A stretch of 64,000 nt of DNA from assembly GCA_013396995.1 (NCBI GenBank), contig VWZP01004518.1:70199-134198 (forward strand). The letters run 5' to 3'. The position numbers and the translations under genes were made by a program. The notes beneath the pieces are model-generated. The model saw nothing but the letters and a program-made list of their open reading frames with translations, had not been told where the DNA came from and made no database searches. This DNA is from Dicaeum eximium (taxonomy: Eukaryota; Chordata; Aves; Passeriformes; Dicaeidae). This document shows positions 13,601-27,600 of the stretch, piece by piece (within the stretch, counting starts at the first letter, position 1; each line of letters starts with the position of its first letter).

Positions 13601-16600
13601 GCGTGGAGATATTGGGATGGAATCCAGAGTGCTCCAAATGAAAGCAAATTTTAATGATTTTTTTTTCCTATTTAGAAGGATATTACATGGAAACTTATTT
13701 TAATGGGACTGTACTGATATTTTCTCCCAAAGTATCAAGTCTTGGGACTGCATCACATGGTGGAGCTCCTGCATGGCACTGATGCCAACGTGGAGCAGAT
13801 ACCATGTCTAGGCAGCTGGAATGTTTGCTTTTCCAAAACTTGGTCCCAAATAAGTGCAAAAGCACACACATACATGCCAAATCTACAGGACACTGAAAGA
13901 ACACCCTGGCAGCCTGACTGCTTTTGTAACAGGGTTATTTTGTGGCTTTTTTTGGCAGATTGCTCTTAATAATTTTTGTTCTGCAAACTATGCCAACAAG
14001 ATAATCCTACTATCAAAGTCACACCATTTGGGTATTTTTGAATTTACCAAGAGCCTGGTACCCAGAGAGGCGCCACTGGGAGTAGTTTGTTTGATGGTGC
14101 CTGCAACAGGGTGAACAGCTTCTTTTAAAGATGTGCCCAAATATTCAAGCCCCCTTGGGAATGAAAGAGCACACATTGCTGGGGACAAATATAGAACTTC
14201 TTATCAGAGCTCTGAATCACACTCTGGCCCCAAAGGAGTAGAGAGAGACTAATGGTCTAACTCCAAGGGAAAGACGTTTTGAGAAAGGACTGTACTCAGA
14301 TGGGCTCTCTGTAGCTGGAGGTTTCTTCTAAATAGAATTGAGAGGTGCTATTGCCTAACACCAGGGAAACTGGACAGGAAGTTTGTTCAGTGGGACGTGT
14401 TCCTCTCTTCTTTTGTTTGTTTTCTGCAGTAAAGCTTGATTACTCAATTGGAGTCCACCTTGTGCAGTTATTAGACATAATGGGAAGTAAACAGAGACGT
14501 GAAAACCGAGGGACAAGAACAGAACATGGGAAAGGACACAGGCTAAAATTCAGACACAAAAGGAACAGTGAGAAAATGCACCCCAAGATGCCAGTGCAGA
14601 ACTATACTTATGTTTATACTCATGTATTTATTTATGATATACTGTATGTCTGGAGAAGACAGAAGTAAAGTTCTACAGTGAGTCTGGTCCAGCAGCCAGC
14701 CAGGTCAACTGAGTGTGCATTGCCAATTGCAGTTATCACCCACAGGATAGAAAATTATTATTGTTGCTAAACAGCTTAAATAAATTGAAAGCAAAGTGGC
14801 AACAGTGCCATGAAATAGTCTGTGCAGTAATTCTGATACGCTCCATCACTTTTATGAGCCTTGTGCATATTAAGCAGTCCAAACCAAACACAGATAATTA
14901 CATAGGAAAACCATTCAGCTTAAGGAATGGTTGCTGATTCCATCTGAGCTGCCTGGTACAGATTCAGGACACCAGCATCCTGATGTCAAAAGGAGAGCCA
15001 GCTAATCTCTGAGCAGGACATTGCTGGATAAGTAACCACATAATATATGTCCTAGAAAGACAATGGTTTTTTCCACCCAGCCTTTGAAAACATAAGAGCA
15101 GAGCTCTTAAGGCAAAGGATAGCAACTAGTGCTTCCGGGAGAAATGAGGAATATTAAAATTGATTTTTTTATGCTTCAGCTCGGTTTGAGAAAGGATCTT
15201 GCTGTTCTCTTTTTTGCTGTTTTATGGGGGATTTTGAGTTTTGGTTTGTGGTTGGATATTTTTTTTGAAGACACACCCCAGGACTGTTATTAGTGTAAAT
15301 ACAGGGCTCAGTTTCTAAGGGAAGCAGAGACCCTGATAAACACTCAATAAACTGGAGCCTTGTGCTGTTGTCTGCTGCCATAATTTACTATATGCACAGT
15401 CATGGTGAAATTTTGAGAAATACAAATTATACTACTGACAGATAGAATTGTTTCTGTTTAAGGACAGATGTTTTTATACAGCTTTTATTTAAAACTATGG
15501 ATTTTTTTGAATGCTTGTTTATGGAAATTTAGAACAGAAAATTACCATTTTCCTCATAAAAATGTGTTTTTCTCAGTCAGATCTATTTTTCAAGAACTTC
15601 ATACATTTATGCAACATAAATATAATGTAACTAAATTAATTACATAGCCAGCATTTTTATGATATTCAAATACCATTTGGGGAAAAGAAACACTTCCTGA
15701 AATAACTACAAAAATCCTTGGACATACTTTTCTTACAGATGCATGTCTCCCCATCCCTTCTAACAGCAAAGGTATCACAGCAAAACTTTTAATGAAGATG
15801 CATTTTCTTTGTAGTTGCTATAATAGGACAGCAGCAAGGTATGAAGGAAACTCAGTCCATTACTGAGATATGAACAGTGGGAGGATAAAAAAAATAACAA
15901 TATGGATTTATCATAGCTGTTGTCTGGGCTACATCTCCCAAGACACTCTCTGTGCCATGAGTCAGGTGACTGTGCCTTGGAGCTTGGTCTCCAGCATTTA
16001 AATGGAATTCTGGTGGATGTCAGCTCTCAGTACCGTAGCAGAAGGTAGCCAGAAGCAAATGCCAACTTTGAAGGTGCTGTGCTGCATCAGAAAGGAAAAA
16101 TAAGTGAAGAAAACATTTCAGGTAAACTGAAAAAAAACCCTAATTTTTGAAAAAGAAGTTTAGTTTCCTTTTGGCTTTCCTGAAAATTTATTTTTTAAAA
16201 ATGACTTTAACTGCAGAAAAATGTTCAGTTTTGGGGATACAACACTTTTTCTTATGGGGCTACTCAGGAAAGCATTTCTGTCTGGCTCTTAAAATGCTAT
16301 TCATCTCAGAAATGTAATTATGTTCCTGGTACATGAGAAGTCCAGTAACGTGTCTTAGGTAGCACAGTTATTTGTTACCATCCCTGCAGCACAAAATGCT
16401 TTTATGAATTTTAGCTGACATGAACTTTGTGCATGAGAAGCCCAAGATCAGACTGAAAAACTGCTGGCAAATTTCACTAGAATGGGAAGGTGGCTGGGTG
16501 TTCTACTATCATTCTTGATTTTGTATTATAAATGGGGCTATTTGGTTATGTTCTTGGCTAGTTTTTTTATATAAACCAGAAACTTTTCCTGGTTAAGCTT

Positions 16601-16603
16601 AAT
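10627..16603. other. Unique non-coding sequence
   Basis: About 6 kb without a supportable gene. A T/G-rich run (11393-11434) forms a long pyrimidine tract ending in AG. An ATG at 12268 opens a 21-codon phase-0 segment that meets a strong donor (CAG then GTGAGT at 12331), but the next acceptor-like CAG is only about 20 bp downstream, too close for an intron. Frames near 13742-14114 and 14345-14668 are short and unrecognised. No repeats with identifiable ends were found. Confidence 0.5.
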
Positions 16604-16701
16604 TTCAGTGGGACCCACCTCTGTCTCTCAGGAAAAATACCCCAAACCTCTGTGGCTTCAGTGGGAGCCACCTCTGTCTTTCAGGAAAAATACCCCAAAC
16701 C
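16604..16701 (+). repeat. 53-bp tandem duplication, two copies
   Basis: The segment 16604-16656 is repeated from 16657 to about 16701. Both copies contain TTCAGTGGGA, then CCACCTCTGTCT, then CAGGAAAAATACCCCAAACC. Only two substitutions separate them over the 45 bp compared (GGGACCC versus GGGAGCC, and TCTCTC versus TCTTTC). The low divergence suggests a recent local duplication. It lies in a frame open from 16608 to 16841, but that frame has no other coding support. Confidence 0.85.
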
Positions 16702-19640
16702 AATACCACTCTTTAGATGTAACTAGGCGGTCCCAATCAAGGGCTAATATTAAATTTAACTTTCCACACGAGGCAAGCAAAAATCAACACAGCTGTAAAC
16801 ATAAAAAACAAGCCCAAATGCACCTCTGCTGTAGACAGTAACTCATCTTCCTGTGACTGCCATATGTTTCAGCAGAACACGTGGCTGAGGCCCAGTTTTA
16901 AGATGCATCATAAGGGTAATTTGTAATATGTATGTAGTGTTTACCAGAACACAGATATAGAAAAGATAAAGCATGCATACAAAAGATAAAACCCACAGAC
17001 AATTAGTTCAACTGGGCTGCCTGAAAGCTAAACTTTTACAAAGAGATATATTGGAAGGCCAGTAGTTTCAGAAAACAGGAAATGAAAATTGGATTTGTAG
17101 TTTTAGAATTGCCATCTCTCATCCCATTGTATTGACTTTTATGGGTGTAAGGAGCAGGTACTGGAGCTGATGCAGCCTCAGCAGTTAATTGGTAAAGATG
17201 AAAAAACAGAGGTGATGTGGAAGGGAATTACAATAATTGCCAGAGGGAAAGGTGAGATAGGTGATGGGTGATCATTTGATGTTTTCTGGGGAGGAGTGGT
17301 TTTGCTTTTTCTTTCCCCCTTTCCCCTCCAACCCTCTACTGCCTTATTCCTTTTAGGAAGATGGCAGAAGACATATTGAATTTTTTAAAATAAATGTTGA
17401 ACAAGAAGCCATGCTCAGTACAAGACAGAGAAAGGTGGCCTTAGCTGCACAGTGAACCTTTGGCCTTGATCCAGGCTCTGGCTCCACAGGTGAGCACCCT
17501 CTGCTAACAGCAGAAACATGGAAACCTGATCTTTTGATCAGCTGCCATTACTTTCTCCTTTTAGGAAACTCAGCTTTTCCTTAGGGAGCACGGGGCCAGC
17601 TGCTGCTCGTGAAGAGTTTGCAGGATGCAGAGAGTGAACTCGGGCCATTTTATGCCAGTATTTCCCTGTTGTTCAAGCTCATGAGCAAGTTCCAGTTGCA
17701 CTTCTTGGGGCAGGTAGTCTGTGTAGCAGCCCAGGTGCCATACAGATGGTGAGTTTGATCTTTTAATGTGAGCTTTTATAACCATGATGGTATTTTTAGA
17801 GCTGTTGTCTTATCTCTGATCTTGAGAGGATGTTATTTTATCTCTTCTTTAGGACTGGTAAAAATGCAAAGTCCATGTGAAGTGCTTTCATTCTTGTGCC
17901 TTGTAAGCTAGATTCTAAAGAATAGTTTTCAGGAGGATTTTAGTTCTTATTCCTTGTGTGTATTCTACTCAGGTTCTCCATAGATGATGCATTTTATTTT
18001 CTTTTGCATATACACATTGGGACAGCTCCAAGGCCAGTAAGAGTGTTTTTAATTCCAGAGTGATTGAGGTATTTTTCATCTATGTTGACTTGATTTTTCA
18101 TCAACATTTCATGTTGAACACTATGTTGAATATTTTTCATCTATGTTGAATCTCAGTCTTTTGTCTGAGAATGATGTAGCCCTTTCTGCTTGGGAATATT
18201 AAACATACTTGGAGGCAGATAGGTTGTTATTAGCTGAAGTTTTTTCTCATCATTGTCATTAGATTTGCTAACTCTGAGGTTCTGAGCAAAGACTTAGATG
18301 TTGGTCTTGCTCTTAGATAATTTAATAATTGACTAATCTAATGATAATTGACTTATTCTTTGTACTAGTTTTATTTAGAAATGCTGAAGATGAAATTTCT
18401 TAAAATTGAGCGGGCCTGTGAACATCTATGGACTTTGGAAAATTGCTTCTGGTCTCATGGACCTGTTTTCACTTAAGATATCATCAGCATATTTGAGGGG
18501 GACATTTTCTGCTGTCTGCCTACAGAAATATAAAATGTGCCCAGAGCACAGGACAAACTCTTGCAAGTCTTCTATTGAACATGAATAAGAGAAATAATTG
18601 TAAATGAAAATGTGCAAGACAAATTATGCTTCTCAATGCAACTGGAGCCGTGCTGAACATTCAGCTATGCAGCAATCTCTTCCTTGTTATGGAGAGTAAT
18701 CAATATATACAAGACTAAGTCTAGAAGCGGTGAATTTAGCAATATAGGGTGAGGGATCTCATGAGTAGCCTTTTGTTTGCAAAAACAGCTCTGTGTCACT
18801 TTTGACAGTCTTTGCATTATAAAGAATAGATTGGAAAAATTTGGGTGGAAGAAAATGTCTTTGAAGTGTACAGCTCCAGTCTGCATTTTTTTCCTCTTTG
18901 TTTGCAAGCTCCAAAACAAAATTCTAAATAATGCCATAATTTCCTTCTCTGTTATACAGAAGAAAAAAAAAAAAAAAAAAAGAAATAATGGTTATGAACT
19001 TTAAGCTGTTAATTAAAGGAAGCAGACATCTATGGTCTGAGACAGAATCCCCAGAAGTTCTGAGCTGACATATGTGTCTGTTTACAAGCTTGCAGCTGGT
19101 CTCCACCTATGAAACAGGATGGAAAAGAACCCTAAAAGCAACCACCACCCCCAGGCTTTGTAGGTGATTGGATCAGGCTCTGACCTACACAGAACTGTAA
19201 ATATAAATCCTGGTAAATATAAAGGCTTGCAATTGGATCCAGGAAAAAAGTTGTATGCAAAGTTCAGTGGGACTGAATTGTCAGCTTTGATCCTGGGACA
19301 GAGGCTACATTCTTCTTCTTCATGTCTTACATAAGTGCACTTGCAGAAACCTCACTGCCTGTGTTTTGGAAGTGAGTAGGGTCTATTTTACTCTGCAGCT
19401 GGAGTGGAATTATTTCAGGAGGACCTCTGTTCTGGTTTTTGGTTTAGCTCAAGAGGCCAGACTCAACACAATGGCATTTCTCTGTATGTCTGCAAAACAG
19501 CAACTTCTGAACATCACATCCCAATGCTTCTGAAACTTCGGGAAAAGTTTTAGGTTTTGATAGCCAAGACCTTGATTTCACTGAAAGGTAATAAAACAAA
19601 ATGGGAGGTGTGCAGCTGCTTCTTTCCCTCACATACAGCC
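16702..19640. other. Unique sequence with a 61-bp spaced direct repeat and an A19 run
   Basis: A 19-bp word beginning TATTTTTCATC and ending CTATGTTGA occurs at 18070-18088 and again at 18131-18149, with degenerate half copies between, so a short imperfect repeat of about 61-bp period is present. An A19 run sits at 18963-18981. A donor-like word (CACAG then GTGAGC) is at 17491. No gene-like frame or transposon end is evident. Confidence 0.5.
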
Positions 19641-19674
19641 ACAGTTGGAGTGCTTTTGGATCAGAGACCTGGTT

Positions 19675-20175
19675 ATGATTCCTGTGCAGCAGAGTAGAAA
19701 TGCCACCTTCTTCTCACAGCTGTCAAGGTGGTGTTATTCTGGTGGACTGCCTCCTGCAGAAGTGTTGGTGGTAGGAAAGGTGGGGGCAAATGGGAAATGT
19801 GAGAAACTGTGGAGGAGCAGTTTCTGCAGTGAGAATGTCCTGGGAAAGACAGACATCAGCAGGGACAGAAACAGCAAACAGGAGCATGCACAGCCAAGGA
19901 AAGAGGCCTCTATTACTGGGGACAGGTGGGCTCCAAAAAATGAACATTTCTCTGCCCCTGTAGACCAGAAAGAAGTGGAGATTCAGCTGCCAGGAAAGAA
20001 GGAATACTGGGGCAAAACCCTGCAGTATCCTGCTATGGCAGAGACCAGGAGTGCTGCTGTGGGATGGGACAGTGCCAGTGAATGGGGAGACATTTTGCAT
20101 GTTAACTGGGACAGGGAAAGAGACAAAGATGTGGAAGACACAGCATCTCTGGGAAGGGAGAAGGAGGCTTTATAA
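19675..20175 (+). other. Long ORF of 166 codons in a purine-rich patch (probably not a gene)
   Basis: This is the longest ATG-initiated frame in the window. It begins MIPVQQSRN and ends REKEAL, and its TAA stop overlaps an AATAAA word at 20174-20179. The composition is charged (many K, E, R, D) because the plus strand is rich in GGA, GAA and AAG. The complementary strand is also open for 125 codons over 19723-20100, which argues against selection on either strand. I see no domain, signal peptide or membrane segment, no promoter and no splice context. It could be the last exon of an unknown gene, a lncRNA exon, or chance in a low-stop patch, which I favour. Confidence 0.2.
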
Positions 20176-23100
20176 TAAAAGTTGGTTTGGACAGATGGGG
20201 AGTGTGGAGGAGAGGTTTGGGAGGAAGGCAAGAAACCTCTCTGGCATGCTCCAAGCTCAGCCTACAGAAGCTACAGAGTGTGTGACCCTCTTGTTAACTT
20301 AATTTCACAATGTTCCCTGCATGCTTTGTGTGGCTTCCAAGTAATGCATGACATCAGAAATCTTAATAAAAACCACCTGCTCGGTACATTTTATGTTCAA
20401 CTCTGTTAAACTTTCCTAGTTCAAAATATCCAGTGCTATCTGGAACAGGAGGATAATTACTTTTCTCTAATTTGCTGAGCTTTGTTAGATGAGTTCTTAA
20501 GGAGTAAAAATGTGAATTTGTATGCTTTAGCTCCACATTTTTGAAAACCACCTTTCAGCTGTTCAGCTTGGTAGGCTGATAAAAACATCTGTCAAAATTA
20601 ACTTCTGACCCTCTTCTTGAAGCTAGTGTACTTCTATCCATGTTCATGGCAAGAACCATGCATTTCAGGAATGAAGGACTGACTCCTGAGCACCAGAGAA
20701 GTGTAAATGGCCCTAGATCTAGTGGGAGCTATGCTCAACACACCCCAGGAGAGCTCTTTAAGCTTCATGTTGCCTGGAGTCCTTCAAGACAGACAAGAAG
20801 CAATGTTTATACATCCCTCAGCACAAGGAAAGAGCTGATGTGGGCCAGAGGTAATTCATATCAGCAGTTAAACTAGCTGTTCATTAAAAAAAAAAAAGTA
20901 TAGTTAGAAATAATTGCTTAGCTTTCCACTTTTGTGATCCAAAACTTCTCAGGCTGTGGTGTTCCTATCTGTTAAATATTAGATTAGTATCTCTCAAGAC
21001 AAAACAAAAGAACCACCACTCTTCTTCTCTGGGCTACTTTGCAAAGTTTATTCCAGACTTTGTTTAGCTGGGCCAGAGGTTTACAACAGTCTGAGTACTA
21101 AAGAAATAGGTGTAGTGTCTGTTTTTGAGGAGTCTGAGCTTTCATCACAGAGTCACAGCCAGAAGTCAGCTCCTTCTTGTGGCACTCTTGCTCTCCAGCT
21201 AATCTGTCATTAGTGTCACTGAAAACACTTCTCTTGAGGTAGATTTTTTTGTTTTGAGTGAATGTAGCCATTTGCAGGAGTTTCTGAACCTTTTTTGTTC
21301 TATCAAAAACAAGTCAGGCATAAGGGCAGCTTCTGAAAACCTATTTTAGGACAAGGAAAGGGGTCATAACCGTGAGGCTCTGCTGTTTAAATCAGCAGAA
21401 GGACAGTAGGATTGTTAGGAATTTTTTGAACTGTAGGATTTAGGAAAGGGCACAGGCTCTGCTGGTAGTGTTGCAAATTTTCCAGAGTGCTTTTTCTGAG
21501 CAAGCCAGAAAAAGATTTGCCTGAAGGGACACACAAATACAGGGCACATAAATAACTTTTTAACATGAAAGTTCTGGGCTTTCTAAGAGACTAAAATGTG
21601 GCTACCATAAGAGCTGGTGGAGAGAAGGTGACATGAGGTAGGATGTGCAGGGTTGGGGGGAAATTGGAAACTGGAGGGTCTTCTGAGACCACCTGAAATC
21701 CCCTGCCAGAGCTCAGTCTGAGGCAGTGGAGTCCCTGGGCCAAGCTGGAAACATGGGTCTCAGCCTGGAAATAAGGAAGTGGATGAGGATGAGTTTCCTG
21801 TGGTTTCCTTCGAATTGCCTGAAGTCAGAAGACAGAGAAGGTCTCTCTCCCTGATTAAGGATTTCTCATTCAATTCTTTTGGAAAGGAATTGAGTAAATT
21901 CATCTTTAATTACACTAAACAGTTTATAATCAATATTGTTCTCTGCCTTCATGCAAATGTTCAAGTCTGTGACTCTTTTGAGGATGGACTGTGAGAGCAT
22001 TACTAGATCTAGTAAAAAAAAAGAATTTGTTAAAGAAATCTCTACGCATAAAAGCCCCAGGCTCTCTGGACACATACTTTTAAATCTATTTATTCACCTT
22101 TTCCCCTCTGTTTTCATATTTAGGTAGGCATAGCTGTGGTGTAAAACAGAGCTATATATTTTTGTCTGTTAGGACATGAGAAAGGGCACAGTGCTCTCTG
22201 TTTCAGCAGCTGTTCTGAGGCCAGTGTGCTAACTGTATTTATTTATTAGTGGGTTGTTTTGGTTAGACTATTTTTTCCCCTGGTGTATGTGCTGCTGCAA
22301 TTGGTGGACATGCTTTCCCTTTCTTACATCAACAAAGAAATTGGCCCAAGAGAATTTCATGGATTACTCCCTTTTGGCTTCTGCATTGTCCAGGTAAAGG
22401 TTTTTTCCTACGTGTTCCTTCCATCATCATCTAGCCCTGAATGCATTCTCTTTGCATGTGAAATAGCAGAAATATATGTCATGTGTTTTATGAGGGCATG
22501 AGCCATAGCCCTCAGAAATAATTTGCTGCTTCTCTAACCCAGGAGCCATTGAAGAAATTAAATTTGGATGAAGGATGAAAATATATTGCAGTTAAAGAAC
22601 AGCTGCAGATTCTTTGTGACAGCAACTGCGGTTTCTAATGCTTCCTTAATTTTCACTTACACATATCTGAAGTTATGATTAATACAATGAAATATTCAAA
22701 ATTGCCCAAGTAAATCTGACTTTCATAAACAGGATTTATCTTAAAGTCCCATAAAGCACTCTGAAAATCAGATCTAAACTTTCTTTAGTCATGCAGATAA
22801 GCATCACATATGTAATCTTCACCTTTATAGTGTCCAGGAGTTCTGGAGGAAGAATTTTCATCCACTGGATAAAAGCATCTTTCTCTGCAGGGGCTTATTC
22901 ATACCAAGAGCAACTGTATTTTTTTCAAAGAATAACAAAAATGTGTTTCTTGCCTGTGGATTAAGAAAAATCTCGAGATGAAGACTGGCTTCCTGCTCCC
23001 TTCCTGTTCAAATTGCGAAATTGGCCTGAAAAACAGAGTTTTTTGTTTCCTTTTCCTGAGCCATTCTGGTGCTCTGTGGTGTAATGGGCTTTCCTTAAAA

Positions 23101-24359
23101 AATGGAAGCTGTGAAATGCTGAAATGCTTCTCTCTATTCCAGCTGTTCAGGCATAAAAATAAAACAAATGTCGTAAGTATCACAATAAATCCTGAAAGCT
23201 AGAAAAACAAAGGGAGGGGAAAGTGATCAGAAGCTGTGCAGCAATGCACAGATGGAAAAAATACCCTGGGGGCTCATAGAGCTTTTGGTGACTTTTCTTT
23301 TGGAGCTTTTCCTGTGACAGCTACTGGGTAGGATGGAGCAGGAAATTCACCCTACAGCCACAGGGGCTTGGATAGTACCTGCCTTGCCTTGCTTTTAGGT
23401 GTCCAGTGATAAAGCTGGGGAGAAAAACACCAATTAGTGTGTGAATATATACCAGATACTGGTGGATATTAAAATTAGGAAAGTATGCTAATTTTTCAAG
23501 AATGGGCATAATAGGTCCGAAACTTCCTCATTAATCTTGTAGCCATGTTTTGTTCTGGGTTTAAGTTTGCCACAGCAAGTGATCTTCCACTTGCCATGGA
23601 TTTTTAGTGATTTCAATCACTGCGGCTCTGCTACCCCTGTGCTTTTTCATAGCAGGTTTGTGCCATAAACACTTTTATTTTTAAAAAGGACAAGCATCCA
23701 CATAAACATTTCAGAGACAATAGAATCTGAGGTTGTAAATACACTCTTGTGACCTTATTAAGATGAAGAGAATTTTGGTTTGAGAAGAGGAAAAGCTTGT
23801 GATCAGGAACTGCAGTTACAATAATAACAAAAGAAAACAGAAAATCACTTTCAGCTTGATTATTTTGGGAGTCTTTGTCCTGCTCAATGGTGCCTCTTTA
23901 TGACAATCTTTTTTTCAGGACAGGATACATAGTTCAACCTAACTAAAATATAAAAACATCATAACTAAGTAAAGTTTGTGTTAAATTTTTACTTACTGTA
24001 TTATTCAAAGGCACAGGACTACCAAAAATTAATTTAGCCATGCAGCAATTGAACCAAGTGCAAGAACTTCCAGCTATTATCAAAATGGCTGTTTTGTGAA
24101 GGATGAAAAATATCCGGATTATTTGTGTAACTTAGTTCCTATCAGCCCAAGAGAGACATTAAAATTGTGATGAGGTTTTTGAGGTTGTTCCTATTACTAA
24201 TTAACCCTGCAAGCAGCACCAAAGATCACTGCAAAAGTCATTGAGTGCCTCCACCTTTCTAATGTGTAAATGTTGGATTGTTTGTTTCCTGGCCTTGTGC
24301 TGTTATCAGCGTTTCTTTCCCTAATGCTCCCTGTGATGAAGATGGAATGTGTAAATAAA
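20176..24359. other. Unique non-coding sequence
   Basis: Short frames only (60-94 codons). An A-run lies near 20886. A good donor (CAG then GTAAAG at 22394) follows a hydrophobic open stretch from about 22260, but no convincing acceptor with an open frame precedes it. Nothing else with defined ends is seen. Confidence 0.5.
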
Positions 24360-24690
24360 TCTGAGAGGGGATGGAGCCGGGCACAGCTTGGATGTGTCAG
24401 TGTTCATTTAAGTGAGGCAACCAGCTGGTTTCATCCCAGTTCCTCACTCTGCCCCAGAGCAAGAGAGAGATCCATGCTTCCTGACTGACTGGAGAGGGTA
24501 GATGATGTCATTCTGGTGGCCAGATGGCCTGAGCACAAAAGCCACTCTGTCAGCCGTGACGGGCTCCGAAGGGAAGCTCCAGCACGGACCCCTCCAGAAG
24601 CTGACCTGGATCTTTGCAGGCAGCACTGGCTTTGCAGAGAGGGCTCTTCTGACACCTCCACCTCCTTCTGACTATAAGGCTTTCTAGGAT
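24360..24690. other. GC-richer unique patch
   Basis: A roughly 330-bp GC-elevated segment with frames open on both strands (24270-24488 and 24502-24687 plus, 24431-24661 minus). None is recognised. It contains isolated CpGs (near 24557-24570) in otherwise CpG-poor surroundings. It ends abruptly in very AT-rich sequence. It could be an enhancer-like or lncRNA exon segment; the sequence alone does not decide. Confidence 0.3.
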
Positions 24691-27600
24691 AAACTGTCTA
24701 ATTCAAAAAATGACGCTTAAATTATTTTTATTTTTAACTTAATAACTAACTACTTGTGGTTTGTAATGAGGACTTTTTTATCTAATTACACAATAATATT
24801 TAAACTTGTGCAGAAGAAGGACTAGAAAACCTCTATTTTGCTTTATATATATTACTATATTCTAAAACCTTAAACTCTAAGTTTTCTACTATGTGATATT
24901 ACACACTTCTATTTAAACTACACACTTATAATATTAGCTTCCAAAATTAAATGATAGAACTTTCGCTAAGCCTTCAGGTCAAATGTAATGTTCTCTTGGG
25001 GGTCAGTGTCTGTCAGCACAGAAAGTCTAAAATTCTCAGTAACCAGGGTTGTAACAGCTGTTCCCTGATATCCCAGCACAAAGATGCAGGGACACAGGTG
25101 ACACTGTGCTACCACCTAAAGCACACACACGTGTGCACCTCTGCCATCCTTAGGTTGAATTTTGGCTGCAATGTTTTTTTTGGCATGCCATTGTACCAGA
25201 GACAGGTTTGGTATTCAGGGATTTTATCTTGCCCTAACCCTTGTCATTCTTTTGTATACATAGGGCAAGCATCCCCCATTGAGGAACAAAATTGAAAGCT
25301 GGAAGTTATTTTAATTCAGTGAGAGACACTGATGGAGGAGAAGGCAAGTGGAAATAAAGCACAGAGAACTGCAGGGAACTATTCTTACTATTCATGTCCA
25401 AGCTATTGAAGTTTGTTTTCCCTAGGTGCTGAATTACATCTTCAGCCAGTGTATTTTAACTCTCTTTTACTGACATCAGCCTTGTCCTGTTGCCCCAACT
25501 TAGGAAAGCTTAGGGTTTGGCTCACTGTTATAGCCCAGCCCTCAATTTAACAGAGGCTTTTCCTCTTCTAAAATTTACTTGAGTGTTGGTGTGAAGACTG
25601 TTTGGAAAGAAGGGCTTCTTATAGACCTTGAGTCTGCTGCCCAATTAGCTCTCTTTTTAAGGGAGCTTTACAGATTTTAATTACAATATTTCTACAAAAT
25701 CCTTGAAGTATTATTTCATGCATTTTCTTACTTTTCAAGGGAAAGGTGTGGTACTGACAATTCTGGGTTTTTGAACTTCTTAGCTGCAAGTTTGCTAAGG
25801 CTTTTCTTCCCAAGGGAAAACTTCACTTTCTCAAAGAGAGATTCTATAAACAATCTGTGGGCTGTGCTCCTTCTCAGGAACACAGGTGGTGTTTGTTCTG
25901 TTCCCACAACATGGGAGATCTGGGATTCTCTCACTTAACCAATGGCAACAGAGAGCTTGCCTTTGTGACCAGCCAATCAATTTAGTATTAGCTAAACACA
26001 TTATAAAAGGTGTTCCACTTGTATTGCTAAGCTAAGAATAAGCTAAGCTTAAGCCTTCTGATATCATGGAGCCTTCTCAACAAAGCCTTCTGATTCTCAA
26101 CCTTCTGCTGGAGTCCTTGCCCTTGTCCATGGAGCAGCAGTGACAGAAAGGTGTAGCTGTGGCTCAACCACAAAACCCAAAATATTTGTTTAAAAAACAT
26201 ATAATAGATTTTCTGCAATCCGTATCCATATTCAATGAGTATACAATGTGTTTTCCAGTCTGCTTTCAAGGCTGGTGATGTGTGATGGAAGCTTAAGCTG
26301 TAAATGAAATTCATTCCTAAAAGAATAGGCGACAAGGCAGTGCAAGATTTAATTCCCATTGCATGAATCACTTCATTTGCACATGTCTCTTTGCACTTGA
26401 TTGGACATACTGATATTTTAAATGCATTACAAATTTAATCAAAAGCATTAAATAAGACACACAGCATTGAAATTACATCCAGGAAAACATCTGGGACTAG
26501 GGATGGGGAGTTATTCTTGCATTAAAAAATAAAGATTCTATACTTTCATAAATTAATTGCATAAACAAAGGCATATTGAAGCTCCTCAGGAAATCATGTA
26601 GAAGGTCAACTCATGGCATTTCCCAGATTGCAAATCAATGCATTGATCTGAATAGGCTTTTGTATTTAAATAACTCCTAGGATGACTCCATTGGACTTTT
26701 TCCTCTGCAGTCTGTTAACAGTGCTGGAGTAAGACCAGGAGGACTCTTCCCATGTGCAAAGCTGTTCAGAGTTGTGTTATCAACTTTGGGGGGCTGAAGG
26801 TTCAGTCCTGCAAAGTTCATCCACACAGACACATCCATTACCCTTTGGAGAGCTACAGCTGAGAAAGGAGCAAGGCCTTGAAGTGAGGTTGATAATGAAG
26901 TGGTTGTTTTACTGTCCAGATAAAACCCCCTGAAGGTATCTGAAGCTATGTTCTCCACCTTCCTGCATTGTACAGTCTTCCTCATGTTTATAGAACATGT
27001 TCTCTCCTCTTGAAACCAAACACCAAAACACTTTTTTTTTTTTTCTCACCAGATTTGCTCCATATGGAAAACATCATAGACTAGGGCAAAAGCAAGAAAG
27101 AGTAGAAAATACAAAACCTGAAAATTCTATTTAGGTGACTGGATAATTTAAAATATCTCAGAAAGGGCCATCTCCACTACCCACTCTATATTACAGATAT
27201 TTTTCTACTGATTTTTTTTTCCCCACAACAGTTTTAAATAGTGACTGAAAAGATTAAAATAAATCAGAGAAGCATAATGAACATATACAATTTTCTTTCT
27301 TACTGTGTGTGAAATCTACACAGTTACATTTATGTGTTAGGATATCACTAGAACAAAATTTTTAAGGTGAAAACATCAAAAATCTCATCTTTGATGTTGC
27401 TTAATGAAATGCCAGGTGTGCAGTGCATGTTGAAAGAAATAATTTGACAAGTTTATATGAAAAAAAGGTGGTGAATTTACTTGCAGCAGACCTGATAAAA
27501 AGTTTCATTCATTACTTGTGAAGCAGGTTATCATTCTCTAAGAGAGTTATATAAAACTTAAATATTCCTGAATAACTTCTTGAACTCTAAGAAAAAAAAA

